DNA from: CAIKZZ01 sp036742455
Lineage (GTDB): Bacteria > Pseudomonadota > Gammaproteobacteria > Steroidobacterales > Steroidobacteraceae
Assembly: GCA_036742455.1 (NCBI GenBank)
Contig: DAINQU010000022.1
Coordinates: 1-44,756 of the forward strand
Direction of reading: 5' to 3'
Length of the DNA: 44,756 nt
The notes beneath the pieces were generated by a model. The model was not told the origin of the DNA and did not search any database. It saw nothing but the letters and a program-made list of their open reading frames with translations. Positions 33,147 through 40,395 of the stretch are shown piece after piece (positions within the stretch are counted from its first letter, which is position 1; each line of letters opens with the position of its first letter). A program made the translations under genes and the position numbers.

Positions 33147-34559
33147 TCAGAGGCTGTAGTACATATCGAACTCGACCGGATGGGTCGTCATCCGCAGGCG
33201 CGTGACTTCCTGCATCTTCAATGCGATGTACGCATCAATGACGTCATCCGTGAACACGCCGCCGCGCGTCAAGAACTCGCGATCCTTGTCGAGCGCTTCC
33301 AGCGCCATGTCCAACGAGTGGCACACGGTCGGAATGTGCTTGGCCTCTTCCGGCTCCAGGTCGTACAGATCCTTGTCTGCCGGATCGCCCGGGTGGATCT
33401 TGTTCTGAATGCCGTCGAGACCGGCCATCATCATCGCGGCAAACGCGAAGTACGGGTTCGCGGTGGAGTCCGGGAAACGGACTTCAATGCGACGGGCCTT
33501 CGGGCTCGACACGAACGGGATGCGGATCGATGCGGAGCGATTGCGGGCCGAGTAAGCCAACATCACGGGCGCTTCGAAACCCGGCACCAAACGCTTGTAG
33601 CTGTTGGTCGACGCGTTCGTGAACGCGTTCAGCGCGCGCGCGTGCTTGATGATGCCGCCGATGTAGTACAGGCACGTTTCCGAGAGGCCGGCGTAGCCGT
33701 CGCCCGAGAAAATGTTCTTGCCGTCCTTCATGAGCGACTGGTGCACGTGCATGCCACTGCCGTTGTCGCCGACAAGCGGCTTCGGCATGAACGTGGCGGT
33801 CTTACCGTAGTTGTGGGCGACGTTGAGGATCGCGTACTTGAGGATCTGGACTTCGTCCGCCTTCTTCACCAGCGTATTCGCGCCGACGCCGATCTCGGAC
33901 TGGCCACCCGTTGCCACTTCGTGGTGATGCACTTCAACGACGAGGCCCATGTCGGCCAATGCGCCGCACATCGCGCCGCGGATGTCGTGGAATGCGTCGA
34001 CCGGCGGAACCGGGAAGTAGCCGCCCTTCACGCCCGGACGGTGGCCGCGGTTGCCATCCACATAGTCGGTGCCACTGTTCCAAGAACCCTGCACCGAATT
34101 GATTGCGTGCGACGCCGTGTGCATTTCGGTCGTCCACTTCACGTCGTCGAAAATAAAGAATTCGTTTTCGGGGCCGAACAGCGCCGTATCAGCGATACCG
34201 GTGCTCTTTAGGTAGGCCTCTGCGCGCTTCGCGAGCGAACGCGGATCGCGCTCGTAGCCCTGCATGGTCGCCGGCTCAATAACGTCGCAACGAATGTTGA
34301 TCGTTGCTTCTTCGAAGAACGGGTCAACGACCGCCGTCGAGGCGTCCGGCATGAGGATCATGTCGGATTCGTTGATGCCCTTCCAGCCAGCGATCGACGA
34401 TCCGTCGAACATCTTGCCGTCGACAAAGAAGTCGTCGGTCACGTAGCGGGCCGGGACAGTGACGTGCTGCTCCTTACCCTTCGTGTCGGTAAAGCGCAGA
34501 TCCGCGTAACGGATCTCTTTGTCCTTGATCAACTTCACCACATCGGCAGCAGTCGTCAT
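33147..34559 (-). CDS. glnA: glutamine synthetase, type I
   Basis: Dodecameric cytosolic enzyme making glutamine from glutamate, ammonia and ATP. 470 residues, full length. Signatures: FDGSSIAGWKGINESDM (51-67), GPENEFFIFD (129-138), HHHEVATGGQSEIG, MPKPLVGDNGSGMHVHQS (258-275) and NRSASIRIPF. The adenylylation site is Tyr399 in DKDLYDLEPEE, so activity should be controlled by GlnE. Expression is controlled by a sigma-54 promoter (34613-34628) and two NtrC sites upstream. Followed by tandem hairpins, then DUF4124-ntrB-ntrC. Confidence 0.98.
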   Translation of the reverse strand: MTTAADVVKLIKDKEIRYADLRFTDTKGKEQHVTVPARYVTDDFFVDGKMFDGSSIAGWKGINESDMILMPDASTAVVDPFFEEATINIRCDVIEPATMQGYERDPRSLAKRAEAYLKSTGIADTALFGPENEFFIFDDVKWTTEMHTASHAINSVQGSWNSGTDYVDGNRGHRPGVKGGYFPVPPVDAFHDIRGAMCGALADMGLVVEVHHHEVATGGQSEIGVGANTLVKKADEVQILKYAILNVAHNYGKTATFMPKPLVGDNGSGMHVHQSLMKDGKNIFSGDGYAGLSETCLYYIGGIIKHARALNAFTNASTNSYKRLVPGFEAPVMLAYSARNRSASIRIPFVSSPKARRIEVRFPDSTANPYFAFAAMMMAGLDGIQNKIHPGDPADKDLYDLEPEEAKHIPTVCHSLDMALEALDKDREFLTRGGVFTDDVIDAYIALKMQEVTRLRMTTHPVEFDMYYSL

Positions 34560-34612
34560 CGCAAACCTCCAAATTAAACAGCAATGTCACAAACACACAG
34601 TGAACTACTCAG

Positions 34613-34628
34613 TGCAGGAAACGTGCCA
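34613..34628 (-). promoter_or_regulatory. sigma-54 promoter of glnA
   Basis: On the minus strand TGGCACGTTTCCTGCA matches TGGCAC-N5-TTGCA at all but one position, with the invariant GG and GC 10 nt apart. Start of transcription should be near 34602, giving a leader of about 40 nt before the ATG at 34559. Confidence 0.85.
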
Positions 34629-34691
34629 CGCACTGAAATAGAGCGAAATCAGGCGCTTAAACTCAGCGCTGTCGGACGGGCGCGCCGTCCT

Positions 34692-34708
34692 TGCACAATA
34701 CCGGTGCA
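34692..34708. promoter_or_regulatory. NtrC binding site, proximal
   Basis: TGCACAATACCGGTGCA matches the NtrC dyad TGCACC-N5-GGTGCA with one change. Its centre is about 98 bp upstream of the predicted sigma-54 start. An IHF-like AATCAGGCGCTTA (34647-34659, one mismatch) lies between it and the promoter. Confidence 0.8.
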
Positions 34709-34721
34709 CATCGTCGCACAT

Positions 34722-34740
34722 TCGCACCAAATCGGTGCGA
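34722..34740. promoter_or_regulatory. NtrC binding site, distal
   Basis: TCGCACCAAATCGGTGCGA is a dyad with perfect 7-bp arms and a 5-bp centre, as in NtrC enhancers. Its centre is 31 bp (three helical turns) from the proximal site and it ends next to the stop codon of the acyl-CoA ligase gene. Confidence 0.8.
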
Positions 34741-36381
34741 TCAAACCGCCCCGGTCGTGTAGCGAGCCCTTAAGACTTTCTTGTCGAGTTTACCCGTCGC
34801 GCCGAGCGGCATCTCGTCGACGAATTCAACGGCATCCGGCATCCACCAATGGGCAATTTTTCCTTTCAGAAAGTCCAAGAACTCGTCCGCCGTGGCCGTT
34901 TGGCCCGGCCGCAGTTTGATGACCAACAGCGGTCTCTCGCGCCATTTCGGGTGTGGTATCGCAATGACCGCCGCCATCAGCGCCTTAGGATGCCCTGACG
35001 CGATGTTCTCGATCTCCACCGAACTGATCCATTCACCGCCGGATTTGATCAGATCCTTCGATCGATCCGTGATCTGTAGGTAGCCGTGGGGGTCGATCGT
35101 GCCGATGTCACCGGTGTCAAAATAGCCCTCCGCGTCCAGCGCGGACGACTCTTCACGAAAGTACCGATTCAGAATGGCCGGTCCGGACACCTTAATATGG
35201 CCGGGCGCTACACCGTCGTGAGGGAGGCGAACGCCGTCCTCGGAGGTGATTTTCATGTCGACCCCAAAGGGGACTCGGCCCTGCTTGAGGTTATAGGCCA
35301 TTCGGGTGGCATCGTCCGGATCACCCAAGGACGCCGGCAACGGACCTGAGATCGTGCCGATCGGCGACATTTCCGTCATGCCCCAGGCATGCAACACCTC
35401 AACGCCGTGGCCGTCGCGGAAACCTCGGATTAACGCTTCTGTGCAGGCGCTGCCGCCGATGGCGACGCGTTTGAGTGTGGTTAATTTCAGCCGGTTCGCC
35501 GTCAGGTAGTCCAATAGCAGTTGCCAGACCGTCGGAACGGCGGCCGTGAACGTCACGCCCTCGGTCTCGAGGAGTTCATAGACCGAGGCGCCGTCGAGTC
35601 GTGCGCCGGGAAGTACCAATTTGGCGCCAGCGGCCGCCGCGATGAATGGCAGGCCCCACGCGTTCACGTGAAACATCGGTACGACGGAGAGCAGCGTATC
35701 TCGGGCCGACAATCCGAGGAAATCGCGCTGTCCACTGACCAGGGTATGAAGGATCTGAGAGCGGTGGGAGTACTGCACGCCCTTCGGATTGCCGGTCGTT
35801 CCGGAGGTGTAACAGAGCGCGGCGGGCGTTCGTTCGGGGAAGTCGCCCCAACGCGCCGACGCGGGGTCGGCATCCTGAATGAGCGTCTCGTAGTCTGTCG
35901 CGATGCTCGAAAGATCGCCGGCCTCACCGGGTTCGCCGAGATAGACCACCCGCTCGACGCCGGGGCAGTGCGGCAGCAAGCGCTCAACGAGCGGCCGAAA
36001 CGCCGGGTCCGCGAACAGCCAGCGGTCCTCGGCATGGTTGATCATGTAAATGAGCTGCTCGTCGAACAGGCGCGGATTCAGGGTATGGCACACCGCGCCG
36101 TAACCCATGACCCCGTACCATGTTTCGACGTGACGGGTGTTGTTCATGGCCAGGGTGCCGATTCGAGCGCCCGGCTGCACGCCGTTTGCCATGAGGGCCG
36201 CCGTGACCTGTCGCGCGCGGCGGGCTGTCTCGGCCCACGTCGTGCGCCCGATGCGCCCGTCCGGCATGCGGCAGCTGATCTCCCGGCTGCCGTGCCAGCG
36301 TTCCGCATGGGTAATCAATCGGTCGACGGTCAACTCCCAACGCTGCATAAGATCAGCATCCAGGATCGATTCATCCGTCAT
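34741..36381 (-). CDS. medium/long-chain fatty acyl-CoA ligase
   Basis: ANL-superfamily adenylating enzyme that activates a carboxylic acid to its acyl-CoA with ATP. 546 residues. Motifs: the P-loop YTSGTTGNPKGVQYSHRS (about 190-207), VPMFHVNAWG, GWGMTEMSP-type HAWGMTEMSPIG, GYFDTGDIGTIDPHGYLQITDRSKDLIKSGGEWIS and the C-terminal Lys in GATGKLDKK. It resembles the DmdB/medium-chain ligase group (LNPRLFDEQLIYMINHAEDR is characteristic), so a substrate such as a medium-chain or sulfur-containing acid is possible. The start codon is preceded at 2 nt by a run of ten G, which takes the place of a Shine-Dalgarno. It lies upstream of glnA but is separated by the glnA control region. Confidence 0.92.
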   Translation of the reverse strand: MTDESILDADLMQRWELTVDRLITHAERWHGSREISCRMPDGRIGRTTWAETARRARQVTAALMANGVQPGARIGTLAMNNTRHVETWYGVMGYGAVCHTLNPRLFDEQLIYMINHAEDRWLFADPAFRPLVERLLPHCPGVERVVYLGEPGEAGDLSSIATDYETLIQDADPASARWGDFPERTPAALCYTSGTTGNPKGVQYSHRSQILHTLVSGQRDFLGLSARDTLLSVVPMFHVNAWGLPFIAAAAGAKLVLPGARLDGASVYELLETEGVTFTAAVPTVWQLLLDYLTANRLKLTTLKRVAIGGSACTEALIRGFRDGHGVEVLHAWGMTEMSPIGTISGPLPASLGDPDDATRMAYNLKQGRVPFGVDMKITSEDGVRLPHDGVAPGHIKVSGPAILNRYFREESSALDAEGYFDTGDIGTIDPHGYLQITDRSKDLIKSGGEWISSVEIENIASGHPKALMAAVIAIPHPKWRERPLLVIKLRPGQTATADEFLDFLKGKIAHWWMPDAVEFVDEMPLGATGKLDKKVLRARYTTGAV

Positions 36382-36383
36382 AA

Positions 36384-36393
36384 CCCCCCCCCC
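36384..36393 (-). repeat. G10 tract at the ribosome-binding position
   Basis: Ten consecutive G on the minus strand, ending 2 nt before the acyl-CoA ligase ATG. Homopolymers of this length slip easily. A change here would alter the ribosome-binding spacing rather than the frame. Confidence 0.6.
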
Positions 36394-36453
36394 ACTAGTT
36401 CACGGTGCGCTCGGATGCCGACGATACCCGAAGGTCGGGTCCGTTTGCTCCGC

Positions 36454-36459
36454 TATAAT
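36454..36459 (+). promoter_or_regulatory. -10 element of the glyQS promoter
   Basis: A perfect TATAAT 41 bp before the glyQ ATG. The -35 position (36431-36436) has no TTGACA; it lies inside a short palindrome ACCCGA-AGG-TCGGGT (36426-36440). Confidence 0.5.
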
Positions 36460-36500
36460 CTCGGTTTTTACGCTGCCCCCCGGCACTTAGAGACGCGACC

Positions 36501-37466
36501 ATGCCTCGTTCACGGACCGCAGAGAAGCCTCGCACGTTTCAGGACTTGATCTTTGCCCTGCAGAAATACTGGGCGGACCAAGGCTGTGTGCTCGTTCAAC
36601 CCTACGATATGGAAGTGGGCGCCGGCACTTTTCATACGGCGACCTTCTTGCGTGCCGTAGGCCCAGAGCCTTGGAGCGCCGCCTACGTGCAACCGTCACG
36701 TCGACCGACCGACGGCCGCTACGGGGATAACCCCTTCCGGTTGCAGCGCTACTACCAGTTCCAGGTCGCCATCAAACCGTCGCCACCCAACTTTATCGAC
36801 CTCTACCTCGGATCGCTCGCCGCCTTAGGCTTTGATCCGCTGACGCACGATATTCGTTTCGTCGAGGACAACTGGGAGTCGCCGACGCTGGGTGCGTGGG
36901 GCCTCGGTTGGGAAGTTTGGTTGAATGGTATGGAAATTACCCAGTTCACGTACTTCCAGCAGGCCGGCGGCATCGACTGTCACCCGATCATGGGCGAGAT
37001 CACCTATGGCTTAGAGCGCCTTGCGATGTACCTGCAAGGTGTCGAAAGCGTTTACGACCTCGTTTGGGCCGATGGCCCGCTCGGTCGGGTGACCTACGGG
37101 GATGTCTATCATCAAAATGAAGTCGAGCAATCGACGTATAACTTCGAGTATGCGGACACAGACGAGCTATTCCGGCAGTTCGACGCGCATGAGCGTGAGT
37201 GCCAACGGTTATTAGCGGTGCCTCTGCCGTTACCGTCGTACGAGAAAATGCTCAAGTGCTCGCATACCTTCAATTTGCTGGATGCTCGACGCGCGATCTC
37301 CGTGACTGAGCGGCAGCGTTACATTCTCAGAGTCCGCACGCTGGCGCGCGGTGTTGCTGAGGCTTATTTCAAGTCCCGTGAGTCGCTGGGTTTCCCCATG
37401 TTGAAGTCGGTTATTCCGCTCGTTGATCCCCCCAATGCCGTTACGACTGGGGAGCGCCACGCATGA
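36501..37466 (+). CDS. glyQ: glycyl-tRNA synthetase alpha subunit
   Basis: Class II catalytic subunit of the alpha2beta2 bacterial glycyl-tRNA synthetase. 321 residues. The family start TFQDLIFALQKYWADQGCVLVQPYDMEVGAGTFH (about 13-46) is clear, followed by AYVQPSRRPTDGRYGDNPFR, LYLGSLAALGFDPLTHDIRFVEDNWESPTLGAWGLGWEVW and MEITQFTYFQQAGG. The stop overlaps the glyS start by 4 bp (ATGA), giving translational coupling to keep the subunits equal. Confidence 0.98.
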   Translation: MPRSRTAEKPRTFQDLIFALQKYWADQGCVLVQPYDMEVGAGTFHTATFLRAVGPEPWSAAYVQPSRRPTDGRYGDNPFRLQRYYQFQVAIKPSPPNFIDLYLGSLAALGFDPLTHDIRFVEDNWESPTLGAWGLGWEVWLNGMEITQFTYFQQAGGIDCHPIMGEITYGLERLAMYLQGVESVYDLVWADGPLGRVTYGDVYHQNEVEQSTYNFEYADTDELFRQFDAHERECQRLLAVPLPLPSYEKMLKCSHTFNLLDARRAISVTERQRYILRVRTLARGVAEAYFKSRESLGFPMLKSVIPLVDPPNAVTTGERHA

Positions 37467-39592
37467 ATACGCGGGACTTGCTCGTCGAAATTGGCACCGA
37501 AGAATTACCCCCCAAATCGTTGTTGGCATTGGCCGATGCGTTTGCTCTCGGAGTCGTCAGTGGATTAGACGCTGCCGGGATTTCGCATGGCGAAATGACG
37601 CGCTATGCCGCCCCACGCCGACTGGCTGTACTGATACGCGAGGTGGGAGACCAGCAGCCGGATCAGGAGATCAAGCGCAAAGGTCCACCGGTCTCGGCTT
37701 CGTTTGCGGCGGACGGAACCCCTACGCGTGCGGCGACTGCGTTCGCCGACAGCTGCGGCACCACCGTGGCGGCGTTGGGACGCGTCGCAGAAGCCAAAGG
37801 CGAGTTCTTGTTCCACACGGGCATCAAGACCGGTGCGCCGACGACCACCTTGTTGGCCGACATAGTGCGCAGTTCGCTCGATAAATTGCCGATCGCGAAG
37901 CGTATGCGTTGGGGCAGCGGCACGGCCGAGTTCGTTCGCCCAGTGCACTGGTTGGTCTTGCTCTTCGGCACCGAAGTGGTACCGGCGGAGATTTTAGGCA
38001 TTCGCACCGGGCAAGCGACCCGGGGCCATCGATTCATGGCGCCGGAAGAGATCCAAATTCACACGCCGGGCAGTTACGCATCGCAGCTTGAATCGGTCGG
38101 CCGCGTGGTCGTCGATTTCGAACAGCGCCGGGACATCATCCGCGAGCGGGTGACATCTCTTGCGGCGAGCCACGGTGGTCACGCCATCATTGGCGACGCG
38201 TTGTTGGACGAAGTCACCGCGCTGGTGGAATGGCCAGAGCCGATTGCCGGTCGTTTCGAAGAGCGATTCTTGGCGCTGCCGCGCGAGGTGCTGATTGCCA
38301 CCCTGCAAGATCATCAGCGCTACTTCCCGGTGGAAGATGCCGCCGGTCACCTGACCTCTCTGTTCATTACGGTCGCCAATATTGTCAGCCGTGCGCCCGA
38401 GGAAGTACGTCGAGGCAACGAGCGCGTCGTGCGCCCTCGCCTCGCCGACGCAGCGTTCTTTTGGGATCAAGATCGAAAGCTGCCGTTGGCGGATCGGATG
38501 GAGCAACTCAAAGCCGTGACCTTTCAGGCACAGCTGGGTTCTTATTACGCGAAAAGCAAACGCATCCGGTCGCTCGCCGAACGGTTAGCGGGCCCGTTCG
38601 GCGCGGACGCGGCGCTCGCAGGTCGGGCCGCCGACCTCGCGAAGTGCGATTTGTTGACCGGATTGGTCGGCGAATTTCCCGAGCTGCAGGGCACCATGGG
38701 CGCGTATTACGCGAGAGAGGACGGTGAGCCGGATGCGGTCGCAACCGCGATCGGCGAGCAGTACCTTCCCCGTTTCGCGGGTGACGCGCTGCCAGCCACC
38801 ACGATAGGGACTGTCATCGCGTTGGCCGACAAGCTCGATACGATCGTCGGTGCGTTTGCGATCGGCCAGAAGCCAACCGGTGCGAAGGATCCGTTCGCAG
38901 TTCGTCGCGCGACGCTCGGTGTGCTGCGAATTGTCCTCGAGGGAAAGTGGGACGTCGATTTGCCCCTGTTGGTTCAGGCCGCGTTCGACGCCACGTTGGC
39001 GGATTTGACTGCGCACGCGAAGCCGAAGACGGACGGGCAAAAGGCAACACCGCTGCCGGAGTCGACCGCCGTGGTGCGGGATGTGTGCGATTACGCTTTC
39101 GAGCGCCTGCGTTCGGTCTATCTGGAAAGTGGCTCGGGTATTACCAGCGAAATGTTCGACGCGGTGCTCGAGCGGCATCCCAGCTCGCCGACCGATTTCG
39201 ACGCTCGGCTGCATGCGTTGGCCGAGTTCCTCACGTTGGACGGCGCGACTGCCCTCACGGGCGCCAACAAGCGCATTGCCAATATCCTGCGTAAGTCCGG
39301 TGTACCGGACGATCTCGCACTGGAGCCCGCGCTGTTCGAAACCGAGGCTGAACGGACGCTCGCGGAGACGCTCGCGGGGGTTTCACCGAGTGCAAATGCC
39401 GCGATTGCCGCTCGCGACTATCGAACAGCGCTGCACCAACTGGCGACGCTCCGACCCGCCGTCGACGCGTTCTTCGACGGGGTAATGGTGAACGCGGAGG
39501 ACCCTGCGGTTCGGCGCAATCGGTTAGCTCTGCTTGCTGCAGTGCAGCAAGCATTTTTAGCCATAGCGGATCTGTCTCGACTCCCGGGCTAG
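37463..39592 (+). CDS. glyS: glycyl-tRNA synthetase beta subunit
   Basis: tRNA-binding subunit of glycyl-tRNA synthetase. 709 residues, full length. LLVEIGTEELPPKSL (6-20), RRLAVLI, KRMRWGSGTAEFVRPVHWLVLLFG, FLALPREVLIATLQDHQRYFPV and GSYYAKSKRIRSLAERL mark the fold; the C-terminal HD and DALR-like tRNA-binding parts end with LLAAVQQAFLAIADLSRL. The DNA for that last helix also encodes a terminator-like hairpin (39532-39558). In many relatives gmhB follows glyS; here a PlsC-type gene follows directly. Confidence 0.97.
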   Translation: MNTRDLLVEIGTEELPPKSLLALADAFALGVVSGLDAAGISHGEMTRYAAPRRLAVLIREVGDQQPDQEIKRKGPPVSASFAADGTPTRAATAFADSCGTTVAALGRVAEAKGEFLFHTGIKTGAPTTTLLADIVRSSLDKLPIAKRMRWGSGTAEFVRPVHWLVLLFGTEVVPAEILGIRTGQATRGHRFMAPEEIQIHTPGSYASQLESVGRVVVDFEQRRDIIRERVTSLAASHGGHAIIGDALLDEVTALVEWPEPIAGRFEERFLALPREVLIATLQDHQRYFPVEDAAGHLTSLFITVANIVSRAPEEVRRGNERVVRPRLADAAFFWDQDRKLPLADRMEQLKAVTFQAQLGSYYAKSKRIRSLAERLAGPFGADAALAGRAADLAKCDLLTGLVGEFPELQGTMGAYYAREDGEPDAVATAIGEQYLPRFAGDALPATTIGTVIALADKLDTIVGAFAIGQKPTGAKDPFAVRRATLGVLRIVLEGKWDVDLPLLVQAAFDATLADLTAHAKPKTDGQKATPLPESTAVVRDVCDYAFERLRSVYLESGSGITSEMFDAVLERHPSSPTDFDARLHALAEFLTLDGATALTGANKRIANILRKSGVPDDLALEPALFETEAERTLAETLAGVSPSANAAIAARDYRTALHQLATLRPAVDAFFDGVMVNAEDPAVRRNRLALLAAVQQAFLAIADLSRLPG
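39532..39558 (+). terminator. terminator-like hairpin inside the glyS 3' end
   Basis: GCTTGCTGCA and TGCAGCAAGC are exact reverse complements around one G, followed at once by ATTTTT. This is the form of an intrinsic terminator, but it lies 32 bp before the glyS stop, so it is within coding sequence (AAVQQAF region). Confidence 0.55.
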
Positions 39593-39656
39593 GTGGATCG
39601 GGCTTCGCACAGACGCGAGGCCCGTCTCGAACCCATTTCTTCAAAGGGCAGTGTGT

Positions 39657-40367
39657 ATGCAGTGGTTGCGGTCGCTCATCTTTACGACCTTTTTCTTTGC
39701 AACGTCACTGCTCTACGGCTTCGTGATCGTGTGTGTGGGTATCCTCCCGTATCGGCAACGCTTTCCGTTTGCGCGCGCATGGGCCTACACGCAGTTGTGG
39801 GCCGTTCGGGTGCTGTGCGGTCTCGACTACACCGTCGAAGGCGTTGAGAACATCCCAACGACTGGCAGCCATATTTCGTATTGGCGCCATTCCTCCGCGT
39901 GGGAAACCATGGCCCAGGCCATTATTTTCCCGCCTCAGGCGTGGGTCCTCAAACGCGAAATACTTTGGATACCGTTCGTGGGGTGGGCCACGATGCTGCT
40001 GAAGCCGATCGCCATTGATCGCAGCGCCCATGCAGCGGCGGTGAATCAAGTGGTCGCCCAAGGGCGAGCACGATTGGCGGAGGGGATCTGGGTGCTTATT
40101 TTCCCAGAGGGTACCCGTGTCGCGGTGGGTGAGCGCCGGCGGTATGGCTTGTCCGGCGCCTTGTTAGCAACCCAATCGGGCGCGAAGATCGTCCCGGTCG
40201 CGCATAACGCAGGCCGCTATTGGGCGAAGCGTGGCCTGCTGAAGTTGCCAGGCACCGTGCGCGTCGTCATCGGTCCGCCCATCGAGACCGCCGGTCGGGA
40301 GCCCCGTGAGGTCTCCGAAGAAGCACGGGCTTGGATCGATGCGAAGGTCGCGGAATTGGGCGGCTGA
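39657..40367 (+). CDS. plsC: PlsC-type 1-acyl-sn-glycerol-3-phosphate acyltransferase
   Basis: Membrane-associated acyltransferase of phospholipid synthesis, making phosphatidic acid from lysophosphatidic acid. 236 residues with one N-terminal membrane helix (about 8-28). The acceptor motif reads RHSSAWET (HX4E rather than the common HX4D), as in a subgroup whose block is followed by KREILWIPFVGWA and KPIAIDRS. FPEGTRVA is the second conserved block, and IVPVAHNAG the third. ATG 39657 is chosen (AAAGGG 8 nt upstream); GTG 39651 is possible. It converges with gyrB. Confidence 0.88.
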   Translation: MQWLRSLIFTTFFFATSLLYGFVIVCVGILPYRQRFPFARAWAYTQLWAVRVLCGLDYTVEGVENIPTTGSHISYWRHSSAWETMAQAIIFPPQAWVLKREILWIPFVGWATMLLKPIAIDRSAHAAAVNQVVAQGRARLAEGIWVLIFPEGTRVAVGERRRYGLSGALLATQSGAKIVPVAHNAGRYWAKRGLLKLPGTVRVVIGPPIETAGREPREVSEEARAWIDAKVAELGG

Positions 40368-40395
40368 TGAGCCACCCCGCGACCACTCCGCGGTC

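Noticed and set aside
33180..34211. A 343-codon open frame on the plus strand opposite glnA
   Set aside because: It is a high-GC mirror of glnA with no family resemblance; glnA is certain.
35662..35677. parS-like sequence around TTCACGTGAAACA
   Set aside because: One half-site is perfect but three positions of the other half differ; explained by the codons for FHVNAW in the ligase.
35521..36549. A 342-codon plus-strand frame opposite the acyl-CoA ligase and into glyQ
   Set aside because: Arg-rich, no recognisable domain, overlaps two certain genes.
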